Shown: positions 1 to 4,905 of the stretch, piece by piece | How the letters are laid out: each line of letters begins with the position of its first letter | How positions within the stretch are numbered: the first letter of the stretch is position 1 | Source of the DNA: DUZB01 sp964407525 | Lineage (GTDB): Bacteria; Desulfobacterota; DSM-4660; Desulfatiglandales; Desulfatiglandaceae | NCBI GenBank assembly: GCA_964407525.1 | Contig: CAYOWC010000340.1 | Coordinates: forward strand, 1-5,107 | Direction of reading: 5' to 3' | Length of the DNA: 5,107 nucleotides | Made by a program: the position numbers and the translations under genes | Notes under the pieces: generated by a model | What the model was told of the DNA's origin: nothing | The model's input: only the letters and a program-made list of their open reading frames with translations | Database searches by the model: none

Positions 1-1067
1 GGCGACGCAACCAGAGCACCTGCCTCATCATATACAAAAAAAGAGGATGAACTGACATATATGGTTATTTCGGATCCGATCCGGACAGAACGAATTCCGT
101 TCTCTTGAACCACCAGCCGGAAGCCATCGTGATCGGCATGGGTGAACGTCTCGGAACCGTTAATTTCCGCCAATTTGACTATGGCAGGGATTTCTGCGTC
201 TTCTTTATTTTTTCGAGATAGAAAAAGATGATTGGAACGTACCCCGAAGGTATATTTCCCGTCGGGGAGCGATTGCATGTAATATTCCAATGGCATTTCA
301 ATGTTCTGCCCCAATCTAATGGCGCCTCCTTGAATCGCGCCATTCACGAAGTTGATGGGTGGATCACTAAAGACCTCAGCCACTTTGGTGGTCGCAGGTC
401 GATGGTAGACTTCCGGAGTGGAACCGGTCTGCAGGACGCGACCTTCATCGATGACCAGGATATTTCCCCCCAACATCAGGGCCTCGGTCGGTTCCGTGGT
501 GGTGTAGACGACAATTGCCTGGCGATCTTCGAAAATATCGTGCAGTTCAACCCGCAATTCTTCGCGAAGTTTATAGTCCAGGTTCACCAGGGGCTCGTCT
601 AACAAAAGAAGTTCGGCGTCTCCGATTAATGCCCTGGCAATGGCGACGCGCTGTTGCTGCCCCCCGGAAAGCTCGACGGGCAGACGATCCAGCATCCCCT
701 CGATGTGCAACATCTCAGCGGTTTCGCGTACACGCCGATCAATTTCAGATTTTTTGACCCGGGCAATTTTTAAAGGCGAGGCGATATTTTTGTAGACAGT
801 GAGAGAGGGATAATTGATGAACTGCTGATAGACCATGGCAACGCTTCGTTTTCGAACGGACACTCCCGTAACGTCTTTTCCGTCTATTCGTAACCGCCCT
901 GAGGTGGGCTTGTCTAATCCTGCCATCAGTCGAAGGAGGGAGGTCTTTCCAGACAGGGTGCGTCCCAGGAGCACGTTGCGGGAACCTGATTCAAATTCCA
1001 GGTTTATGCCTTGGAGATGGGTTTCTCCGGCCACTATCTTACTGACGTTTTCAAGGACAAGAGACAT
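1..1067 (-). CDS. glpS: Glycerol ABC transporter ATP-binding protein GlpS (3' end cut by window edge)
   Basis: Cytoplasmic ATPase subunit of a CUT1-like sugar/polyol importer, most like GlpS of the GlpSTPQV glycerol importer. I translated 355 codons with no stop; the frame runs off the left edge, and since the family is about 360 residues only a few are likely missing. Visible motifs: Walker A G35-x4-G40-K41-T42, in the unusual form GRTLSGKT; Q-loop Q81 in VYQQFINYPS; signature LSGGQQQR at 133-140; Walker B LLLLDEP with D157 and E158; D-loop LVNLD at 160-164. The H-loop histidine is replaced by threonine (T191, in YTTTEPTEAL), which I recall as typical of GlpS, whose partner GlpT is the canonical ATPase. 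Residues from about 235 on form the MalK-type C-terminal domain. The ATG is preceded by GAGAGG about 11 nt upstream (1079-1084). It follows glpB in the same direction after 152 bp. Family recognition is from memory of GlpS sequences; the alternative is another UgpC/MalK-type ATPase. Confidence 0.88.
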   Translation of the reverse strand, partial: MSLVLENVSKIVAGETHLQGINLEFESGSRNVLLGRTLSGKTSLLRLMAGLDKPTSGRLRIDGKDVTGVSVRKRSVAMVYQQFINYPSLTVYKNIASPLKIARVKKSEIDRRVRETAEMLHIEGMLDRLPVELSGGQQQRVAIARALIGDAELLLLDEPLVNLDYKLREELRVELHDIFEDRQAIVVYTTTEPTEALMLGGNILVIDEGRVLQTGSTPEVYHRPATTKVAEVFSDPPINFVNGAIQGGAIRLGQNIEMPLEYYMQSLPDGKYTFGVRSNHLFLSRKNKEDAEIPAIVKLAEINGSETFTHADHDGFRLVVQENGIRSVRIGSEITIYVSSSSFFVYDEAGALVAS

Positions 1068-1219
1068 GGGCTTTTTATCCTCTCATGGGGTTTTAGCCAC
1101 AGAGACAGAGCCAAGACTGGAATACTATTGCATCTGTTTCATGATTACAAATGTTTTATTTGGTTTTGTTGGTCGGGGGCTTGCTTCTAATGGCGTTAGA
1201 ACAAGCTCCTTTCTATCAT
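1068..1219 (-). other. Non-coding spacer between glpB and glpS
   Basis: This 152-bp stretch has no convincing gene: the short frames in it show no family resemblance and no good ribosome binding site. It contains the glpS Shine-Dalgarno sequence at its left end. I see no strong stem followed by a T-run, so no clear terminator for glpB, and no TCG/CGA-centred GlpR-type site. The spacer is longer than expected for tightly coupled operon genes, so an internal promoter or a processed transcript is possible. Confidence 0.6.
1122..1150 (-). promoter_or_regulatory. Weak candidate promoter for glpS
   Basis: Read on the minus strand, TTGTAA (1150-1145) and TAGTAT (1127-1122) are separated by exactly 17 bp, each matching four of six positions of the sigma-70 consensus. 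It lies 55 bp upstream of the glpS start. In AT-rich sequence such a match can arise by chance, so this is only a possibility that glpS has its own start of transcription besides read-through from glpAB. Confidence 0.2.
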
Positions 1220-2512
1220 TCACCGTGCCTGAGAGGCAAAGGCTTCCACTGCAGCCCGGGCCGTGCTGATGGCAAGCCCCGAACCGCATTTGCTACGCAT
1301 CCAGTCCTGGTGTGCCAGTATGGATCCACAGCCAAAAAGATGGCTCAGTGCCGGGTCGCCTTTCTCATTTAATGGTCTGAAAAGGTTGTCTATTTCGATG
1401 CCCGCGCTGTTAGCGGGATGACCTTTGGGATCAAGAAATTCTTTTCTGTGCCAGTTTTTTCTCTCGCCGGGCTGAAAAACAGGCAGATCAAAAAGGGGTT
1501 CCCTTATCGTATCCTGATCGGCCCTGAGCCCTCGCGCCCAGAATCTCCCCCCAGCCAGGATGACCCCTTTCGCCCGAATGGTTTTTTTCTGGTCCCTGGG
1601 GCCGACGTCAAGGAGAAAACTCTCATCGGCATCTTTTTTCCATCGGGTGATCCTGTTAGGGATGAAAAATTTGACGTCTCTAGCTGAGAGCCCGCTAATA
1701 AGGGTTTCATTCAGCCTGAGACCGGGAACTGAAAGGGGCATCGTTGGGATTTCAAAAACCAGTGCGTTCAGCTTTTCCGAGAGCTCTTCAACGATTTCGT
1801 GGGATCGGTTCATGCCCAGGATCGCAGGCAGCCCGACCGCCTCGGCGTTTTCCAAATGCGGATGGATTTGCTGAACCAGTTTCTTCAGGTTCCCCGGAAA
1901 TTCCATGTCTCGGGCCATGATATCTCCCGAAACAAGCCCTGCGGTTTTTTCACTTCCGGGGAAAACGATATCTTTCCCACGGATTCCCGGCCACCTGTCA
2001 GCCATGGTTTCGGCGATCTGCACAGAGCTGAAATCAGCCAGACCTTTGAATCCCACGATAAGACAGGGCTGTTTTTTTTGAAAGGCTTGTACCCCATGCC
2101 ACATGGTCTGTGGAACGTAGTAGGTGTATTTGGTGGTTCCCAAGGGGGTCATTACTCCTGAATTCCTATTGCCGGCCTTCAGGTAGGGAAGTCCTTCACT
2201 GTTCAGAAAAGAGACCACTTTTTCCATGGATTCTGAAATTGCCTGCCTGTCAAGGCGGGCATAGGGATGGGAGGGTTGATCCACACAAAGCGCTTTCATA
2301 GCGGCCCAGGGATCTCTCCATCTGTTTCCCTTTTCAATTGGATGCGTACCGAGCAGATCCAGGAGACCGCTCGCGAAAATAGTTCCTCCGGTGACGCCCA
2401 CCACGACGGTTGTAATTCCTCTTTCCGCGGCGAAGAGGGCTGCGGAGAGACCGGATAAACCGCATCCTATTATGGCCAGTTCACATTCGAGAGGTTTGCT
2501 TGCAGGTTTCAT
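1220..2512 (-). CDS. glpB: Anaerobic glycerol-3-phosphate dehydrogenase subunit B
   Basis: GlpB is the second subunit of the anaerobic sn-glycerol-3-phosphate dehydrogenase, working with GlpA to pass electrons from glycerol-3-phosphate oxidation towards a membrane acceptor; in enterobacteria it is an FMN-associated flavoprotein. The 430-residue product is close to the roughly 420 of E. coli GlpB. An N-terminal dinucleotide-binding motif is visible (AIIGCGLSGLSAAL, G16-x-G18-x2-G21), followed by a TIFASGLLDLLG segment matching the SSGSLDLL stretch of E. coli GlpB. Near the C terminus, GVILAGGRFWARGL and CGSILAHQD followed by KCGSGLAIST match the conserved FAD-fold end. The frame is open further upstream to 2734, but only as a shadow inside glpA. 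I chose the ATG at 2512 because the family homology begins there, a GAGG lies 5 nt upstream, and it overlaps the glpA stop as ATGA, a usual sign of translational coupling. No glpC follows it. Confidence 0.93.
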   Translation of the reverse strand: MKPASKPLECELAIIGCGLSGLSAALFAAERGITTVVVGVTGGTIFASGLLDLLGTHPIEKGNRWRDPWAAMKALCVDQPSHPYARLDRQAISESMEKVVSFLNSEGLPYLKAGNRNSGVMTPLGTTKYTYYVPQTMWHGVQAFQKKQPCLIVGFKGLADFSSVQIAETMADRWPGIRGKDIVFPGSEKTAGLVSGDIMARDMEFPGNLKKLVQQIHPHLENAEAVGLPAILGMNRSHEIVEELSEKLNALVFEIPTMPLSVPGLRLNETLISGLSARDVKFFIPNRITRWKKDADESFLLDVGPRDQKKTIRAKGVILAGGRFWARGLRADQDTIREPLFDLPVFQPGERKNWHRKEFLDPKGHPANSAGIEIDNLFRPLNEKGDPALSHLFGCGSILAHQDWMRSKCGSGLAISTARAAVEAFASQAR

Positions 2513-3723
2513 GATTGCCTCGGCCTCCCTTGGGTTTCCAGATCGAAGGAACCGCAGTACAGGGCCTCTTTGAGCTCCGCCTGCATGATCTGGCTGTGCC
2601 AGAGGACCGGGCGCTCCCCTTTCCATCGTCCCTCTAAAAACTCTCCGAGGCTTTTGAGCCCCTCCGGCCCTTCCAAGTGTCCGGTTTCCTGGAGAAAAGA
2701 CAGAACTCTTTTCCCGCAGAATGTTCCCTGGCATGCTCCTTTTCCCACCCGTGACCTGAGCCCAATAGCGTTAAGGTCTATGGTTCCATGATGCTCCTGA
2801 ATGGTTTCAACAAGGTTTTCAATGGCGTTTTTCGGTATCAATTCACATTCGCAGAGAAGGGGCTCTTCCCTGTTTCCTTTCCCCCATTTTTTCGGGCCGA
2901 GAGCAGGTTCCGTCCACATGCCGGAAGGGGTTGAGGGGAGTGGCTCAGTCCGGGTGAGACATGGAATGCTGACTCCTAACTTTTCGCATACCCGGTCGGC
3001 GGTTTTCTCTGCCATGAATCGGTAGGTGCTCAATTTTCCAGAGGGAACGGTTACGAAGTTTTCCAGCCCGGAATCCTTGTGGTCCAGCAGCATGAACCCC
3101 CTGCTCACGGACCGGTCATCCTGTTTTGTGTCCATTTTGAGAAGGGGCCGTACTCCCGCGTATGCCCTTATGTAACGGATGCCTCTCAGAGTGGGAATCA
3201 TCTTTGAGCCCTCATCCACGATCAAGTCAACTTCCTCAACGGTGGGCCTGAGGTCTTCCAGGGAATCGACCCTTACAGAGGTTGTGCCAAGGAGAGAGAC
3301 CGTTCCGCCCGGCACGAGGATATCCCCGTCCCCAGGGCTTCTCAGACGGTTGATGACACGGTTCGATATCCTGTGTCCNNNNNNNNNNNNNNNNNNNNNN
3401 NNNNNNNNNNNNNNNNNNNNNNNNNNNNNNNNNNNNNNNNNNNNNNNNNNNNNNNNNNNNNNNNNNNNNNNNNNNNNNTTTTCAATACAATGGGGAGCGA
3501 TCTTTTTCAGGATCTCATTTTCTTCGTGGCACTCTCTTGCCGCATCAGGATCCGTGGCTACATAACGGGCGCCGCTGTGGAGAAGTCCATGGTTCCTTCC
3601 TGAAGCGCCGGAGTTAATGTCTCCCTCTTCAGCCACTATGCACTGAATTCCACGGAGAGCCAGATCTCTGGCCAGCCCTGTGCCGGTGACGCCGCCTCCG
3701 ATTATGAGTGCCTGTGTGCGCAA
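2509..3723 (-). CDS. glpA: Anaerobic glycerol-3-phosphate dehydrogenase subunit A (interrupted by assembly gap)
   Basis: Catalytic FAD subunit oxidising sn-glycerol-3-phosphate to dihydroxyacetone phosphate. Residues 7-25 carry the FAD motif (IIGGGVTGTGLARD, G9-x-G11-x2-G14), then SGASGRNHGLLHSGARYV at 38-55, the conserved segment of the GlpA/GlpD family. After the gap come DILVPGGTVSLLGTTS (about 134-149), RAYAGVRPL (186-194) and SGKLSTYRFMAE (228-239). The C-terminal BFD-like [2Fe-2S] domain keeps its four cysteines: C291 and C293 (CEC), then C331 and C336 (CQGTFC). Nominal length is 404 residues against about 540 for E. coli GlpA, the shortfall falling in the N gap, so this is an assembly effect rather than a deletion. 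The start is TTG: the frame has a TAG upstream and no in-frame ATG or GTG, and AGAGGT sits 5 nt before it. The stop overlaps the glpB start. It is divergent from glpR and probably repressed by it. Confidence 0.93.
   Translation of the reverse strand: MRTQALIIGGGVTGTGLARDLALRGIQCIVAEEGDINSGASGRNHGLLHSGARYVATDPDAARECHEENEILKKIAPHCIEXXXXXXXXXXXXXXXXXXXXXXXXXXXXXXXXXXGHRISNRVINRLRSPGDGDILVPGGTVSLLGTTSVRVDSLEDLRPTVEEVDLIVDEGSKMIPTLRGIRYIRAYAGVRPLLKMDTKQDDRSVSRGFMLLDHKDSGLENFVTVPSGKLSTYRFMAEKTADRVCEKLGVSIPCLTRTEPLPSTPSGMWTEPALGPKKWGKGNREEPLLCECELIPKNAIENLVETIQEHHGTIDLNAIGLRSRVGKGACQGTFCGKRVLSFLQETGHLEGPEGLKSLGEFLEGRWKGERPVLWHSQIMQAELKEALYCGSFDLETQGRPRQS
3379..3478. other. Assembly gap of 100 Ns inside glpA
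   Basis: Exactly 100 Ns, the conventional placeholder for a gap of unknown length. The frame happens to stay open across it at this length, but the flanking residues (…KKIAPHCIE before, GHRISNRVINR after) lie roughly 150 residues apart in E. coli GlpA as I recall it, so the true gap should be about 450 bp. The missing part would cover much of the substrate-side and middle FAD-fold region. Coordinates on either side are right locally, but distances across the gap are not. Confidence 0.95.
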
Positions 3724-3728
3724 TGAAC

Positions 3729-3734
3729 ACCTCT
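3729..3734 (-). promoter_or_regulatory. Ribosome binding site deciding the TTG start of glpA
   Basis: On the minus strand AGAGGT precedes the TTG codon at 3723 by 5 nt. The reading frame upstream meets a TAG within about 20 codons and contains no ATG or GTG, and the first FAD motif starts six residues after the TTG, so no other start fits. Confidence 0.8.
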
Positions 3735-3810
3735 GCTTTGAATGAATAATGACGCAGTCCTATATACATTGACAGGGTGGGAAAATCTCTGACTGTGATT
3801 GTTCCTTCTA

Positions 3811-3839
3811 TTTCTATTTTGGTAAACGAATGTTGTCAA
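3811..3839 (-). promoter_or_regulatory. Sigma-70-type promoter of the glpAB operon
   Basis: On the minus strand a perfect -35 TTGACA (3839-3834) is followed after exactly 17 bp by TAGAAA (3816-3811), which matches four of six -10 positions. This would start transcription near 3804-3805 and leave a leader of about 80 nt before the glpA TTG. A GlpR-like operator covers the spacer between the two hexamers, which supports the assignment, since occlusion there would block RNA polymerase. No start-site evidence is available. Confidence 0.6.
3815..3834. promoter_or_regulatory. Putative GlpR operator over the glpA promoter
   Basis: The plus-strand sequence TATTTTGGTA then AACGAATGTT fits 17 of 20 positions of the E. 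coli GlpR operator (half-site WATKYTCGWW, recalled from the literature, followed by its inverse). The CGAA core of the right half is intact; the left half has TGG instead of TCG. It fills the spacer of the TTGACA/TAGAAA promoter. Support comes from its position and the neighbouring perfect site. Confidence 0.55.
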
Positions 3840-3875
3840 GAAAAAAATGCAGTTTTTTACATTTTAAAGATATTT

Positions 3876-3895
3876 TATTTTCGATATCGAAAATA
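3876..3895. promoter_or_regulatory. Perfect palindromic GlpR operator
   Basis: A 20-bp perfect inverted repeat, half-site TATTTTCGAT, centred between 3885 and 3886. It agrees with every position of the recalled E. coli GlpR consensus WATKYTCGWW plus its inverse. It lies between glpA and glpR, about 37 bp upstream of the glpA -35 box, and about 185 bp before the glpR start. The GlpR encoded alongside has the same recognition-helix core (PQTIRRD) as the E. coli protein, so an unchanged operator is expected. Confidence 0.8.
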
Positions 3896-3898
3896 TTA

Positions 3899-3947
3899 GC
3901 AATAAATGCCTCGTTTTTTGGCAATAAACGTCCATTTTTTCATTGCC
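3899..3947. repeat. Two imperfect 22-bp direct repeats with an inverted GGCAAT/ATTGCC pair
   Basis: GCAATAAA occurs at 3899-3906 and again at 3921-3928, each followed by a short variable stretch and a run of six or more T, giving an imperfect tandem repeat of about 22 bp, close to two helical turns. The second copy (GGCAAT at 3920-3925) is also mirrored by ATTGCC at 3942-3947. It could be a binding site for another regulator or just AT-rich drift. Confidence 0.35.
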
Positions 3948-3971
3948 TTATCAATTGTGTTCGTTTATGAA
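3943..3971 (+). promoter_or_regulatory. Weak candidate promoter for glpR
   Basis: TTGCCT (3943-3948) and TATGAA (3966-3971) are 17 bp apart, each matching four of six consensus positions. The -10 element falls within the putative GlpR operator at 3956-3975, which would fit autoregulation. No better -35/-10 pair was found between 3900 and 4080, but the match is modest. Confidence 0.3.
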
Positions 3972-3975
3972 CATT
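3956..3975. promoter_or_regulatory. Putative GlpR operator upstream of glpR
   Basis: TGTGTTCGTT followed by TATGAACATT fits 18 of 20 positions of the recalled GlpR consensus, including TTCG on the left and TGAAC in place of CGAAC on the right. It overlaps the only plausible glpR promoter, suggesting that glpR represses itself. Centre-to-centre distances between the three sites are about 61 and 80 bp. Confidence 0.6.
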
Positions 3976-3996
3976 ATTGGAGATTGGTTGATTATA

Positions 3997-4066
3997 GACC
4001 TGTTTGTTGATCATAACAGGTCAATTATATGGACAGGCAGCAAAAGGTTGTGTAGAAAAACAGGTC
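3997..4066 (+). promoter_or_regulatory. Inverted/direct repeat leader in front of glpR with two possible pairings
   Basis: The arm GACCTGTT (3997-4004) is the exact complement of AACAGGTC at 4015-4022, making an 8-bp stem with a 10-nt loop. The sequence AACAGGTCAA recurs at 4059-4068, so the same arm extended to GACCTGTTT (3997-4005) can instead pair over 9 bp with AAACAGGTC (4058-4066), directly beside the glpR Shine-Dalgarno. The two pairings exclude each other. The repeats are seen directly; a role as RNA switch or as protein operator is inference. Confidence 0.4.
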
Positions 4067-4074
4067 AAGGAGGT
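4067..4074 (+). promoter_or_regulatory. Strong ribosome binding site fixing the GTG start of glpR
   Basis: AAGGAGGT is a near-perfect anti-16S match 6 nt before the GTG at 4081. It decides against the upstream ATG at 3943, which would add 46 residues unlike any GlpR N terminus, and whose codons would run through the operator and the repeat leader. Confidence 0.88.
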
Positions 4075-4080
4075 CGTGAC

Positions 4081-4902
4081 GTGTCCAAAAATGAAAACAA
4101 CGCAAAAGGCGAGGGGAAAGCCCGGGGAAAATCGGTGCTTCTCCGTCAACAGAGGATTGTGGAGCTTGTCCAGTCCAGTGGATTCGCGTCCATTGAATCT
4201 CTGGCCGAAAAATTTTTGGTGACTCCCCAGACGATTCGCCGGGACATCAATGAATTGACCGGGGAAGGACGTCTTCGGCGATACCACGGAGGGGCGGGAC
4301 TTTCTTCGAGCGTGAAAAATGTGGCATATACCGCACGAAAGGTCATGTGTTACCATGAAAAAGTTCTCATTGCCTCCATGGTAGCCCGGCACATTCCCAA
4401 CGACGCTTCCCTTTTCATCAATATCGGAACGACCAGTGAAGAGGTGGCTAGAGCGCTGCTTAACCACAACGGTCTGCGGGTGATTACCAATAACCTGAAT
4501 GTGGCTGCCATTCTCTGCCAACGGGATGATTTTGAAATCATTGTTACAGGAGGGGTTGTGCGGTGCAAAGACAGGGGGGTTATTGGTGAATCCGCCATCG
4601 ATTTCGTAGAGCAGTTCAAAGCTGACTTCGGTATCCTGAGTATGAGTGGGATCGATGTCGACGGTACTCTTCTTGATTTCGATTACAAAGAGGTCCGGGT
4701 TGACAGGGCTATTATTGCCAATTCAAAAAAAGCTTGTCTCGTTGCGGATCATACGAAGTTCCGAAGGGATGCCATGGTTCGTTTATGCAATGCTGCCGAT
4801 ATTGATGCGCTCTTTACTGATCGCATGCCACCCGTGGAATTTGTGAAAATGCTCATGGCCGCCAATGTGAGCCTTCATGTGGCGGAGGAGGAGATAGATT
4901 GA
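4081..4902 (+). CDS. glpR: DeoR-family glycerol-3-phosphate regulon repressor GlpR
   Basis: Cytoplasmic transcriptional repressor; in known GlpR proteins glycerol-3-phosphate releases it from DNA. With the GTG start it has 273 residues. After a basic, polar lead of about 20 residues absent from the 252-residue E. coli protein, the DeoR helix-turn-helix runs from RQQRIVELV (22-30) through the recognition helix TPQTIRRDINEL (48-59) to RRYHGG (66-71). The DeoR C-terminal sensor domain (ISOCOT-like fold) follows, with IGTTSEEVA, VITNNLNVA, GGVVRCKDRGVIGE, DFGILSMSGID and LDFDYKEVRVDRAII, close to E. coli GlpR throughout, including the IGTT and SGID ligand-side motifs. It is divergent from glpA across a region with three GlpR-like sites, so repression of glpAB(S) and autoregulation are likely. 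Its stop is 3 nt before the next gene. Other DeoR members (FruR, AgaR type) fit less well. Confidence 0.93.
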   Translation: MSKNENNAKGEGKARGKSVLLRQQRIVELVQSSGFASIESLAEKFLVTPQTIRRDINELTGEGRLRRYHGGAGLSSSVKNVAYTARKVMCYHEKVLIASMVARHIPNDASLFINIGTTSEEVARALLNHNGLRVITNNLNVAAILCQRDDFEIIVTGGVVRCKDRGVIGESAIDFVEQFKADFGILSMSGIDVDGTLLDFDYKEVRVDRAIIANSKKACLVADHTKFRRDAMVRLCNAADIDALFTDRMPPVEFVKMLMAANVSLHVAEEEID

Positions 4903-4905
4903 ACT

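Noticed and set aside
228..1372. Several plus-strand open frames opposite glpS and the spacer
   Set aside because: They run antisense to the well-supported glpS reading frame or across the spacer, have no recognisable domains, and show no consistent ribosome binding sites.
2513..2734. Upstream extension of the glpB frame within glpA
   Set aside because: The 74 extra residues are antisense-free shadow sequence in another frame of glpA, and FAD-fold homology begins at the ATG at 2512, which has its own Shine-Dalgarno and the ATGA overlap.
3791..3812. CRP (catabolite activator) site around TGTGATTG
   Set aside because: Only the TGTGA half is present; the TCACA half at the required spacing is missing.
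3920..3947. Rho-independent terminator from GGCAAT…ATTGCC
   Set aside because: The arms are six bases with a long 16-nt loop and no following T-run, and the location between two divergent starts has no upstream transcript to terminate.
3999..4020. LexA/SOS box (CTGT…ACAG)
   Set aside because: CTGT (4000-4003) and ACAG (4016-4019) are separated by 12 bp, not the 8 of the E. coli-type LexA box, and no SOS gene is adjacent.
3943..4080. N-terminal extension of glpR from an ATG at 3943
   Set aside because: It would add 46 residues with no family resemblance, translate through a GlpR-like operator and a repeat leader, and ignore the AAGGAGGT 6 nt before the GTG at 4081.
4021..4619. Minus-strand open frames opposite glpR
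   Set aside because: They lie entirely antisense to a strong GlpR homologue and have no family features.
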